A DNA stretch of 64,000 bases from Pseudomonadota bacterium (GTDB lineage Bacteria > Pseudomonadota > Alphaproteobacteria > Rhizobiales > Beijerinckiaceae): contig JAKAJL010000010.1 of the NCBI GenBank assembly GCA_021813805.1, positions 27,956 through 91,955 of the forward strand, given 5' to 3'. The translations under genes and the position numbers were made by a program. The notes beneath the pieces are model-generated. The model made no database searches. It saw only the letters and a program-made list of their open reading frames with translations, and was not told the DNA's origin. Shown here piece after piece: positions 25,673 through 35,452 of this stretch (position 1 is its first letter; each line of letters begins with the position of its first letter).

Positions 25673-26920
25673 GTGGAAAAGTTGCTGCAACGCTTTTTGA
25701 ATGAAATCATCAAGAAGGGAGCGGTCGAAATCTTGACGCCACGCGCCGTTTTTCGCGTCGGCGACGGCGCGCAGACGGCTTGCGCCATTCGTTTCCGCGA
25801 TGATCGCGCGGCGCTCGATCTGATGCGCAATCCGGAATTCGCTTTTGGCGAACTTTATATGGACGGCCGGATCGAGCTGGTTCGAGGCACGATCTACGAC
25901 GCCCTCGCCCTGATCACGCGCAACCTGGCTCGGGCCAGCCTGCCGCCCTGGCTGCGCCTCCTCAGGCGGACGCGCGACCGGCTCCGCCGCTTCAAACGGC
26001 GCAACGTGCTGACGCAGGCCCGGCGTAACGCCGAATTCCACCACGACCTGGGCGAACAGCTCTATCGCCTGTTCCTCGATGACGACATGCAATATTCCTG
26101 CGCCTATTTCGAGGAGCCGGGCGCCGCTCTCGACGAAGCGCAAAAGGCCAAGGCGCGCCATATCGCCGCCAAGCTGCTGATCGAGCCGGACGACGAGGTT
26201 CTCGACATCGGCTGCGGCTGGGGCGGACTTGGCCTTTATCTGGCGCAAACCTGTGGCGCGAAGATCACCGGCGTGACCCTGTCGCCCCGGCAACTCGATG
26301 TCGCGCGGCGCCGGGCGCGTCAGGCGCAACTCGCCGGATCGGCCGATTTCCGGCTGGAGGATTACCGGGAGATTGGCGGCCGCTTCAAACGGATCGTCTC
26401 TGTCGGCATGTTCGAGCATGTCGGCGCTGATTATTACGACGCGTTTTTCGCCCGGATCGCCAGCCTGCTCGACGGGAACGGCGTCGCATTGATTTCGACG
26501 ATCGGGCGCGCCGACGGTCCCGGCGCCACCAATTCCTGGATCACCAGACATATTTTCCCCGGCGGGCATATCCCCGCCCTGTCGGAGATCGTTCCCAGCG
26601 TCGAGCGCGCCGGACTGATCATCTGCGATATCGAAGTTCTGCGGCTGCATTACGCCGAGACGCTGGCGCATTGGCGCGCCAGCTTCGCCGCGCGGCGCGA
26701 GGAGGCCGAGGCGCTCTACGGCCCAAAATTTTGCCGGATGTGGGAATTCTATCTGGCGGGGTGCGAATGCGCCTTCCGCTTCGACGTCGAAGTGGTGTTC
26801 CAGTTGCAACTCGCCAACAGCATGGACGCCGTGCCGATCACCCGCAACTATATTCCCGACCTCGAGGCGCGGCTGCGCGCGAAGGAAAACGCTCAAGCGG
26901 CGTCGCGGGCGGCGCCTTGA
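25673..26920 (+). CDS. Cyclopropane-fatty-acyl-phospholipid synthase family methyltransferase
   Basis: A 415-residue SAM-dependent enzyme. The SAM site VLDIGCGWGGLGLYLAQTCG and GVTLSPRQLDVARRRA are clear, as is the upstream MQYSCAYFEEPGAALDEAQ typical of CFA synthases. The N-terminal domain (VEKLLQRFLNEIIKKGAVEI) is the family's lipid-binding part. I choose the GTG at 25673 because GGGGGAAG lies 5 bases upstream; an ATG at 25640 is also in frame. It adds a methylene group to unsaturated acyl chains of membrane lipids. Confidence 0.85.
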   Translation: MEKLLQRFLNEIIKKGAVEILTPRAVFRVGDGAQTACAIRFRDDRAALDLMRNPEFAFGELYMDGRIELVRGTIYDALALITRNLARASLPPWLRLLRRTRDRLRRFKRRNVLTQARRNAEFHHDLGEQLYRLFLDDDMQYSCAYFEEPGAALDEAQKAKARHIAAKLLIEPDDEVLDIGCGWGGLGLYLAQTCGAKITGVTLSPRQLDVARRRARQAQLAGSADFRLEDYREIGGRFKRIVSVGMFEHVGADYYDAFFARIASLLDGNGVALISTIGRADGPGATNSWITRHIFPGGHIPALSEIVPSVERAGLIICDIEVLRLHYAETLAHWRASFAARREEAEALYGPKFCRMWEFYLAGCECAFRFDVEVVFQLQLANSMDAVPITRNYIPDLEARLRAKENAQAASRAAP

Positions 26921-26981
26921 TGTTTGCCGCATGCGCCCGCCCGTGTTTTACTGCGGCCCGCCTTGATCCACACGGGACGCC

Positions 26982-27713
26982 ATGACCGGAATGCCTCAAC
27001 GCCGCCTTGTCGTCTTTTCGGGAAGCGGCGTTTCTGCTGATTCCGGCCTCGACACATTCCGCACGTCCGGCGGCGAGAGCCTCTGGGCGCAGTACGACCC
27101 GCAAATCGTTTGCAATTTCGATTGCTGGGAGAAAAATTTCTTCCTCGTCCACGAATTCTACTCGCGCCGTCGCGAGGAGCTGGGCAAGGCCGCGCCCAAC
27201 CCCGCCCATTTTCTGGCGGTCGATTGGGAGCGGCGTTTCGGCGCCGAATTGATCACCCAGAACGTCGACGATCTGTTCGAGCGCGCCGGCGCCCGCGCTG
27301 TGCTGCATGTCCACGGCTTTCTTCCCGCCCTGCGCTGCATGTCCTGCGGCGCGCAATGGCTGATCGGCTACCGACGTTTTTCCCCGGAGACTGACCGCTG
27401 CCCCAAATGCGGGCGGCTGGAGAGCGTGAAGCCCAACGTCGTCTTCTTCAACGAGCCTGCGCCGCGCTATGCCGATATGTGGCGCAGCCTCGAAAATCTG
27501 TCCGCGAACGACGTGCTGGCGGTCATCGGCACGTCGGGCCTTGTCCTGCCCATCGGCGAAATCGCCCGCCGCAGCCCGGCGGCCACGATTTTGTCCAATC
27601 TCCAGCCCGCCGACAGCCCGCGCGACCAGGATTTCGACCACGTGCTGCACGGCCGCGCCGCCGAAGTCGCCCCCGATCTGGATCGGCTGGTGACGGAGTT
27701 GATGGAGCGATGA
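26982..27713 (+). CDS. Sir2 family NAD-dependent protein deacylase
   Basis: A 243-residue sirtuin. It has FSGSGVSADSGLDTFR (NAD-binding GAGxSxxSGIPxFR variant), TQNVDDLFERAG, the catalytic His in VLHVHGFL and a four-Cys zinc site (CMSC ... CPKC). The usual second Ala of the first motif is Ser here. The acidic catalytic pair (QNVD) is intact, so activity is expected. It removes acyl groups from lysines using NAD+. Confidence 0.9.
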   Translation: MTGMPQRRLVVFSGSGVSADSGLDTFRTSGGESLWAQYDPQIVCNFDCWEKNFFLVHEFYSRRREELGKAAPNPAHFLAVDWERRFGAELITQNVDDLFERAGARAVLHVHGFLPALRCMSCGAQWLIGYRRFSPETDRCPKCGRLESVKPNVVFFNEPAPRYADMWRSLENLSANDVLAVIGTSGLVLPIGEIARRSPAATILSNLQPADSPRDQDFDHVLHGRAAEVAPDLDRLVTELMER

Positions 27714-27735
27714 AGAGGCGCGCCGAATCGAGCCC

Positions 27736-28269
27736 TTAGCTCGCAGACTCGGGATTGTCCTCGAGGATCAGATCGACCATCAGCTCATGGGCGATCGCCT
27801 CGAGGGATTGGCGCAGGTCGTCGAGATGAACGTCGTCGGGCAGCGTCAGCCGCGCCTTGGCCTTGAACATGGCTTCCCCGGAGAAGGACCCGCTGACGCA
27901 CTCGCTTTCGAGTTCGGCGATGCTGACATTGTGGGCGGCGAGGACGTGCGATATGTCGCGGATGATGCCGGGCCGGTCGAGGCCGACCAGCTCAAGCCGC
28001 AAGGCGCGGCCCGCCGCCGGCGCCGGCTCGTCGCTTTTCTCGATGATGAAGCGCAGTCCCTGGGCTTCCAGCTTGCGCAAGGAGTCGACCAGCGCGTCCG
28101 CCTTTTCCGGCGCGATGGCGACCAGAAGCATGCCCGCGAACTGGCCGGAAAGGCTCGCCATGCGGGTGTCGAGCCAGTTTCCGCCGCCGGCGGTGATGGT
28201 TTCGGACACCGCGCTCACCAGGCCCGGCCGGTCGCGGCCGATGACGGTCAGAACGAGATGAATTGGCAT
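27736..28269 (-). CDS. ACT-domain regulatory protein (GcvR-like)
   Basis: A 177-residue protein with two ACT domains: IHLVLTVIGRDRPGLVSAVS near the start and LRLELVGLDRPGIIRDISHVL near residue 95. This is the GcvR-type arrangement, which senses small ligands such as glycine. No catalytic domain is present. It is transcribed away from the 2OG oxygenase gene; the 304-base gap 28270-28573 holds no gene. Confidence 0.82.
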   Translation of the reverse strand: MPIHLVLTVIGRDRPGLVSAVSETITAGGGNWLDTRMASLSGQFAGMLLVAIAPEKADALVDSLRKLEAQGLRFIIEKSDEPAPAAGRALRLELVGLDRPGIIRDISHVLAAHNVSIAELESECVSGSFSGEAMFKAKARLTLPDDVHLDDLRQSLEAIAHELMVDLILEDNPESAS

Positions 28270-28573
28270 GGACGCGCTCCTCTTGACGCTTCGCGAACGC
28301 CCGGCGCCGGCATTCGAGGCGTTCGACGATTTCTGGCGCGGCAGGCCGAGAACATGCGGCAAGGCGATGGATTCTTTCCGCCTGTCGAGCATTGAGCGAT
28401 CCGCGACATGATTCATGCGCGATTATAGGCGATCGGCGGGCGCGGTCCAGCAGGGACGTCCCTGCCGAGGCAAGCAGGACGGCGTCGCGATCCTGCGGGA
28501 TTTTGACCGGCGCCGGCGCCAAGCTATAACCCGATCGTCACGCGGCCCCGCGCCGCAAACGGAGCCGCCTGTC

Positions 28574-29221
28574 ATGACCTTGCGCACGATGAACCTGGAC
28601 GCGTTCAAGGCGACGCCCCTGACCCGCGAACCGTTCGAATTCCTCACGGTTCCCAATTTCCTGAACCCTGAGGCCTGCGCCGCGATCAACCGCGATTATC
28701 CGAAAATCGGCAGGAGCGGCAGTTACCCCGTCGCGCGGCTGTCTTTCGGGCCGGCCTTCCAGACCCTGCTCGACGAGTTGGCGAGCGACGCCTTCCGCGA
28801 CGCCTTCGCCGAGAAATTCGATGTCGATCTCACCGGACGGCCCCATACGATCACCGTGCGCGGACAATGCAGCCCCAGGGACGGCCGCATCCACACCGAC
28901 ACCAAGAGCAAGATCCTCACGCTGCTGATCTACATGAATCCGGAATGGGAACATTCCGGCGGTCGCCTGCGGCTGCTGAAATCCAACGCCAGCCTGGAAG
29001 ACCCGATCATGGAGGTTCCGCCGGCCGCCGGAACCTTGCTGGCCTTCAAGCGGTCCGACAATTCCTGGCATGGCCACAAGCCTTTCTATGGCGAACGCCG
29101 GGTGATCCAGTTCAACTGGGTGACTTCGGAAGGCGACCGCCGCATCGCCATGCTGCGCCACCATCTCTCGGCGGCGGTCAAGCGCCTGTTCGGCAGTACG
29201 TCGGAACAGCCCTGCGCCTGA
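28574..29221 (+). CDS. 2-oxoglutarate/Fe(II)-dependent oxygenase family protein
   Basis: A 215-residue jelly-roll protein. The iron-binding HTD in GRIHTDTKSK and the distal His in SWHGHKPF, with the 2OG-binding Arg in ERRVIQFNW, form the expected His-X-Asp...His...Arg set. A framing GGRLRLL strand is present. It has the look of prolyl-hydroxylase-related enzymes found near polysaccharide genes, and a glycosyltransferase gene converges on it. Substrate unknown. Confidence 0.85.
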   Translation: MTLRTMNLDAFKATPLTREPFEFLTVPNFLNPEACAAINRDYPKIGRSGSYPVARLSFGPAFQTLLDELASDAFRDAFAEKFDVDLTGRPHTITVRGQCSPRDGRIHTDTKSKILTLLIYMNPEWEHSGGRLRLLKSNASLEDPIMEVPPAAGTLLAFKRSDNSWHGHKPFYGERRVIQFNWVTSEGDRRIAMLRHHLSAAVKRLFGSTSEQPCA

Positions 29222-29305
29222 AAATCCCAGCCCCATAGAGTCTCGAAAGACGCCCGTCCGGACCGTCGGACACTGGTGGGGGAGGCCAGGGGGCGCCGCG
29301 CCAAC

Positions 29306-30364
29306 TCACGCGGATTTTGTGTTTTTCCGCCAGATCTTTTCGTAGACGCCGATGATTTCCTCGACCTCGCGGTCGCGGTTGAAGCCCTCCATCACGCGCG
29401 CCCGCGCCTTTTCGCCGATGGCCTCGATCTTCTGCGGCTCGCGCATCAGCGGCTCGATGGCGGCGACAAGCTCCTCCACTTCGCCGGTGGGTGTGAGAAC
29501 CCCGGTCACGCCATCCTCGATCACCAGTTCCGCCGCGCCGGCGCGGGTCGCAACCACGGCGTTGCCGGCAGCCATCGCCTCCAGCATGGTCAGGCCAAAG
29601 CCTTCGACGCGCGAGGCGAAGACATAGATCGAAATGCGCCGATACCACAACGGCACTTCTTGGATCGGCAATTCGCCCAGAAAACGGATGCGATCCGACA
29701 GGCCGGCGGCGGCGATGTCCGCCTTGAGCCGATTGACGAAAGCGGCATGGTCCGGCGCGATCAGGCCGACGATGATCGCCGTGAAATCGGGATATTTGGG
29801 CAGAAGCCGCAGCATGGCGGCGACGAACAGATCGACGCCCTTCTGCTTGCGCACCCGGCCGAAGACGCCGATCCCGTATTTTCCCGGCAGCCCCGTCGCG
29901 GCGAAAGCCGCCGCGCGGTCCCGCGGCGGCTTGTAGGTTTCGAGGTCGATGCCGTGATGGATCACCGTCGCCTCGCGCTTCAGAAAAGAGGCGGAGATTT
30001 CGCTGGTGGCGATGATTTCGTCCATCCGCGAGATCAGGAAGCGGGTGAAAGCGGTGTGGTGGCGCTGGGCGGCGGAATTGAAGATCAAGGCGAAGCGCCA
30101 GCCGAGCCATTTGAGGAGCAGCCCGACCACCATCTCGTTATTGCGGCGGGCGTGCCAGATGCGGACCTTATGCCGTTTCGACGCGCGGAAACGCAAGGCC
30201 AGCAGGCCGAAGACGGACAATCGCGCGATTCCCTCCGGCGCGTCGGTTCCAAACCAGACGGCGCCGCGCTTTTGCGCGATCAAGGGCGCAATGGTGCGGT
30301 TCACCGCGGTTCCACCCGAATAGCGGAGGTTGAAGTTCGGAATGATGACTTCGATCTCGTCCAA
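29306..30364 (-). CDS. GT4-type glycosyltransferase
   Basis: A 352-residue GT-B enzyme. GKYGIGVFGRVRKQKGVDLFVAAM is the nucleotide-sugar domain start and SRVEGFGLTMLEAMAAGNAVVATRAG carries the GT4 E-x7-E acidic motif; PNFNLRYSGGTAVN is the N-terminal acceptor side. The start is a TTG with GAGG 8 bases upstream. It adds a sugar to lipopolysaccharide or another glycan; the target cannot be inferred. Confidence 0.85.
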   Translation of the reverse strand: MDEIEVIIPNFNLRYSGGTAVNRTIAPLIAQKRGAVWFGTDAPEGIARLSVFGLLALRFRASKRHKVRIWHARRNNEMVVGLLLKWLGWRFALIFNSAAQRHHTAFTRFLISRMDEIIATSEISASFLKREATVIHHGIDLETYKPPRDRAAAFAATGLPGKYGIGVFGRVRKQKGVDLFVAAMLRLLPKYPDFTAIIVGLIAPDHAAFVNRLKADIAAAGLSDRIRFLGELPIQEVPLWYRRISIYVFASRVEGFGLTMLEAMAAGNAVVATRAGAAELVIEDGVTGVLTPTGEVEELVAAIEPLMREPQKIEAIGEKARARVMEGFNRDREVEEIIGVYEKIWRKNTKSA

Positions 30365-30608
30365 AATCAGGTCCTCGACGCGCTGACTGGCGCTGCCCGA
30401 GGGCGAATAGCCTATTGGCGGCTTTTGCGAAACCCGTCTTGTGCGCGTGGCCTTTGCCGCGTCTTGGAGCGCCCCGGGCCGAGACCTCCGGAACGGGCGA
30501 AAACCATGGCGAGAACCACTGCGCTGTGAACCGCTGCTCTTGCCAAAAACCGCAAAAATCCTTTATGGTCATTCATGGCGAAATATTCGCCCCAAGATCG
30601 AGCCGCCC

Positions 30609-30716
30609 GTGTCATTTGACATAGACCAGATTCTGACGACGAAATCCGGCGCCCTGCGCCCGGCGGCGTCGGCGCGCGCTTTCGGCTCGACGCTCCTTCT
30701 TCTTATCGACCCCTGA
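30609..30716 (+). CDS. Probable leucine leader peptide of leuA
   Basis: A short open frame ends ...GSTLLLLIDP-stop, with four consecutive Leu codons (30693-30704) followed by Ile before the stop at 30714-30716. It lies 135 bases before the leuA start. A Leu run next to a stop ahead of leuA is the hallmark of ribosome-mediated attenuation. The start is uncertain: the GTG at 30609 is offered, but the frame stays open further upstream. Within the 486-base gap 30365-30850 nothing else gene-like is seen. Confidence 0.5.
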   Translation: MSFDIDQILTTKSGALRPAASARAFGSTLLLLIDP

Positions 30717-30782
30717 GGGCCGGCCGGGCTTTGCCTGGGCGCTCAGGGGAGTTCGAGCCGCAGCCTTTTCCGGCCCCGGCTC
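30690..30782 (+). promoter_or_regulatory. leuA leader: Putative leuA attenuator
   Basis: CCCCTGAG (30710-30717) is perfectly complementary to CTCAGGGG (30742-30749) and contains the leader stop codon, so a ribosome finishing the leader covers the left arm while one stalled at the Leu codons just upstream covers it differently. A second pairing GAGCCG/CGGCTC (30755-30760, 30777-30782) and an alternative GGCCGG/CCGGCC pairing could compete. No long T run follows, so the mechanism may differ from classical termination. Confidence 0.45.
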
Positions 30783-30850
30783 CGCATGTCCCTAGAAAAG
30801 TTCGTCAGGACGATGCGGAAGAGCCAGGGGCGCCCATTCAGGACCACGTC

Positions 30851-32416
<1,566 letters not shown>

Positions 32417-32425
32417 GCCGCCGCC

Positions 32426-32462
32426 GCGCCGCCCGCGAAAAATCACGGGCGGCGCTTTTTTT
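32426..32462 (+). terminator. Rho-independent terminator after leuA
   Basis: GCGCCGCCCG (32426-32435) and CGGGCGGCGC (32446-32455) form a perfect 10-pair stem with the loop CGAAAAATCA, followed by seven T residues. It begins ten bases behind the leuA stop. Confidence 0.93.
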
Positions 32463-32503
32463 CGCGCGCGAACGCCCTATCTTACCGGCGACCGGAGGAC
32501 TTC

Positions 32504-32875
32504 ATGTTCGGATTTCTGCTCCGCGCCGCCATTGTCGCGCTCGGGCTTTGGGTGGCCTCGCGCATCGTTCCCGGAATCGGTTTCAATTCCACCGAGACCC
32601 TGCTTGTCGCCGCGGTGCTGCTCGGACTCGTCAACGCCATCGTGCGGCCGATCCTCATCGTGCTGACCTTGCCGATCACCGTGCTGACCCTCGGCCTGTT
32701 CCTTCTGGTGGTGAACGGGCTGATGATCGAACTTGTCGCCCATCTGCTCGACGGATTTTTCGTCCGCGACCTCGGCGCGGCGGTTCTGGCCTCGCTGGTG
32801 GTGAGCCTGGTGAGCTGGGTCGTGTCCTGGTCGATCGGGCCGTCCGGCTATGAAATCATGATCGTGCGGCGCTGA
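32504..32875 (+). CDS. YvlD/COG1950 family (phage-holin-superfamily) membrane protein
   Basis: A 123-residue protein with four membrane helices. FGFLLRAAIVALGLWVASRIVPGIGF and VNAIVRPILIVLTLPITVLTLGLF, then VNGLMIELVAHLL, are the COG1950 signature. Members are of unknown function and are annotated as holin-like only by fold. It is a chromosomal gene, not evidence of phage. Confidence 0.85.
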   Translation: MFGFLLRAAIVALGLWVASRIVPGIGFNSTETLLVAAVLLGLVNAIVRPILIVLTLPITVLTLGLFLLVVNGLMIELVAHLLDGFFVRDLGAAVLASLVVSLVSWVVSWSIGPSGYEIMIVRR

Positions 32876-33012
32876 GGCGCCGGAAATTGTGACCTCCTGC
32901 AGGGCGCCGTGCACAAAAGCAGCCGTCGCCTCTTTCGTAACGCGCCTGAAAACATTGACCCTTAAAATCTACGGCGGTTGAATTTTCCCGCCGAGAACCT
33001 TGGGGCCGCGCC

Positions 33013-33921
33013 GTGCAGATTTTTGTCTCCTTTCTTATCGCCGTCGCTGCCTTCGCGCTGCTGATGACGGCGATCGGCAGCTTTTTCACCGTGCAGACCG
33101 CGCAGGTCGCGGTCATCACCCGTTTCAACCGCTATCTCCGCGTCGCCCATGCCGGGCTGAACTGGAAAGTTCCCTTCATTGATCGGGTCGACGGGCGCAT
33201 GAGCCTGCGCGTCGATCAGATTTCCCTGACCATGGAGACCAAGACCAAGGACAATGTCTTCGTCACCATCCCGATCTCGGTCCAGACCCGCGTCCGCACC
33301 GAAAAGGCTTACGAGGCCTATTACAGCCTGTCCGACCCCCGGGCGCAGATTCAGGCCTATGTCGAACAGGTGGTGCTCGGCCATGTGCCGGGCATGACGC
33401 TCGACGAGGTTTTCGCCAGCCAGTCGAGCATAGCCGCGGCGGTCAAGCATGAACTCGATGTCGATATGGCGGCCTTCGGCTTTGAAATCGTCAATGTGCT
33501 GGTCACCGACATCATCCCCGACGCAAAGGTCAAATCGGCGATGAACGACATCAACGCCGCCCAGCGCGAGCAGGTCGCGGCCGGTGCGCGCGGCGAGGCG
33601 GAAAAGATCCTGGTGGTCAAGAAGGCCGAGGCCGAGGCCGAAAGCAAGGCCTTGCAGGGCCAGGGCATCGCCAATCAACGCAAGGCGATCATCGACGGAT
33701 TGCGCGGCTCGATCGAGGAATTCCAGAAATCGATCGGCGACGCCAGCGCCAGGGAGGTCATGCAGCTGGTGCTGGTGACCCAATATTTCGACACGCTCAA
33801 ATCGATCGGCGAACAGGGCAAGACCAATACGCTCTTCGTCTCCCATTCGCCCGGCGCGGTGCAGAATTTTTCCGAACAGGTGATGCAGGCGATCGCCGGC
33901 GCGGCGGAAGTCGGGAAATAA
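33013..33921 (+). CDS. SPFH/band-7 domain membrane protein
   Basis: A 302-residue protein with one N-terminal membrane helix (FVSFLIAVAAFALLMTAIGSF), a band-7 domain (VQTAQVAVITRFNRYLRVAH to about residue 190) and a long Ala/Glu-rich coiled coil with AAGARGEAEKILVVKKAEAEAESKA. This matches QmcA/stomatin-like proteins that form oligomeric membrane platforms. The GTG at 33013 is the start; the start of the membrane helix fixes it. Confidence 0.85.
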   Translation: MQIFVSFLIAVAAFALLMTAIGSFFTVQTAQVAVITRFNRYLRVAHAGLNWKVPFIDRVDGRMSLRVDQISLTMETKTKDNVFVTIPISVQTRVRTEKAYEAYYSLSDPRAQIQAYVEQVVLGHVPGMTLDEVFASQSSIAAAVKHELDVDMAAFGFEIVNVLVTDIIPDAKVKSAMNDINAAQREQVAAGARGEAEKILVVKKAEAEAESKALQGQGIANQRKAIIDGLRGSIEEFQKSIGDASAREVMQLVLVTQYFDTLKSIGEQGKTNTLFVSHSPGAVQNFSEQVMQAIAGAAEVGK

Positions 33922-34048
33922 GCTTCCGACCAAAGAACAAACCGCGCACCGGGAATAAGCTGCGCCCCCATCTTGCCCAAACGACCTTTGGCGTCGCAAT
34001 CTTCTCGGCCCGGGCCATTCCGGCCGGACGCACATTCGAGGAAACGCC

Positions 34049-35341
34049 ATGGCCGTCGAAAGCAAGAGACCCGAGACTATTGTCCTTCACGCCGGCTGGC
34101 GAGCCGATCCGGTCACCGGCGCGGTGGCGCCGCCGATCTACCAGACCACCAGCTACCAGTTCCGCGACACCGAGCACGCCGCCAATCTGTTCGCGCTGAA
34201 GGAACTCGGCAATATCTACACAAGGCTCGGCAATCCCACGACCGACATTCTCGAACAGCGCCTCGCCGCGCTCGAAGGCGCCGCCGCGGCGCTCTGCGTC
34301 TCGTCCGGTCAGGCGGCCTCGGCTTTCGCCCTGCAGAATCTCGCGCGAGTCGGCGACAATGTCGTCTCCTCGACCGACCTTTATGGCGGCACCTGGAATC
34401 TTTTCGCCAATACGCTGAAGGATCAGGGGATCGAAGTCCGTTTCGTCGATCCGAGCGATCCGGCGAATTTCCGCCGCGCCACCGATTTCCGCACCCGCGC
34501 CTATTTTGCCGAAACCCTGCCCAATCCCAAGCTGGCGGTCTTCCCCATCGCCGAGGTGGCGGCGATCGGCCGCGAGATCGGCGTCCCGCTGATCATGGAC
34601 AATACCGCCGCGCCGATCCTGGCGCGCCCGCTCGACCATGGCGCGGCGGTGGTGGTCTACTCCACCACCAAATTCATCGGCGGCCATGGCGCGGCGATCG
34701 GCGGCGCCATCGTGGACGGCGGCAATTTCGACTGGGAGAGATTTTCCGAGCGCCAGCCCGCGCTCAACACCCCGGACCCGTCCTATCACGGCGCGATCTG
34801 GACCCAGGCCGTCAAACCGATCGGCCCGGTGGCCTATGTCATCAAAATCCGAACCACCTTGCTGCGCGACCTCGGCTCCGCGCCATCGCCCTTCAATTCC
34901 TTCCTCACCTTGCAGGGTCTCGAAACCCTGCCCCTGCGCATGGAGCGCCATTGCCAGAACGCAACCGCCGTCGCCAACTGGCTGGCGAAGCGGCCGGAAA
35001 TCGTCAAGGTCATCCACCCCTCGCAACAAAGCGGCGAAACTCGCGCGCGGGCGGAAAAATATCTCAAGGGCGGCTATGGCGCGCTGCTCGGCTTCGAACT
35101 CGCGGGCGGCGCGGCGGCGGGCAAGAAATTCATCGACGCGTTAAAACTTTTCTATCACGTCGCCAATATCGGCGACGCCCGCAGCCTCGCCATCCATCCG
35201 GCCTCGACCACCCATTCCCAGCTCGCCGAAGAGGCGCAGCGCGCGACCGGCGTTTCGCCCGGCTATGTCCGGCTGTCGGTCGGTCTTGAGCATATCGACG
35301 ATATTCTCGCCGATCTCGATCAGGCGCTGAAAGCGATCTAG
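34049..35341 (+). CDS. metY: O-acetylhomoserine aminocarboxypropyltransferase / cystathionine-synthase-like
   Basis: A 430-residue PLP enzyme of the Cys/Met metabolism family. The PLP lysine is in VVVYSTTKFIGGHGAAIGG near residues 210-228; NIYTRLGNPTTDILEQRLA and LYGGTWNLFANTL are the family's O-acetylhomoserine-type motifs. It forms homocysteine from O-acetylhomoserine and sulfide. Ribosome site GAGGAAA is 7 bases before the ATG. Confidence 0.92.
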   Translation: MAVESKRPETIVLHAGWRADPVTGAVAPPIYQTTSYQFRDTEHAANLFALKELGNIYTRLGNPTTDILEQRLAALEGAAAALCVSSGQAASAFALQNLARVGDNVVSSTDLYGGTWNLFANTLKDQGIEVRFVDPSDPANFRRATDFRTRAYFAETLPNPKLAVFPIAEVAAIGREIGVPLIMDNTAAPILARPLDHGAAVVVYSTTKFIGGHGAAIGGAIVDGGNFDWERFSERQPALNTPDPSYHGAIWTQAVKPIGPVAYVIKIRTTLLRDLGSAPSPFNSFLTLQGLETLPLRMERHCQNATAVANWLAKRPEIVKVIHPSQQSGETRARAEKYLKGGYGALLGFELAGGAAAGKKFIDALKLFYHVANIGDARSLAIHPASTTHSQLAEEAQRATGVSPGYVRLSVGLEHIDDILADLDQALKAI

Positions 35342-35425
35342 CCGCGCGAGGGCCGGCGGTCGTCGCGCAAGCGGCCTTTGCAACAGGGCAAAGCATCAGC
35401 TTTCTAAGATGGGCTATTGATATTT

Positions 35426-35443
35426 ATATAGCTAATACTATAT
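35426..35443 (+). promoter_or_regulatory. Putative MntR operator upstream of mntH
   Basis: ATATAGCTAATACTATAT is an 18-base dyad; it matches the enterobacterial MntR box layout ACATAGC-N4-GCTATGT with only three changes (C2T, G12A, G17A). It lies 10 bases before the mntH start, close enough to block transcription initiation or elongation, and a mntR gene follows mntH. The match is by eye from memory of the E. coli consensus. Confidence 0.6.
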
Positions 35444-35452
35444 CCTGCCAAG

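Noticed and set aside
32504..32875. Holin annotation as sign of a prophage
   Set aside because: The COG1950/YvlD family is chromosomal and only fold-related to holins; no phage genes surround it.
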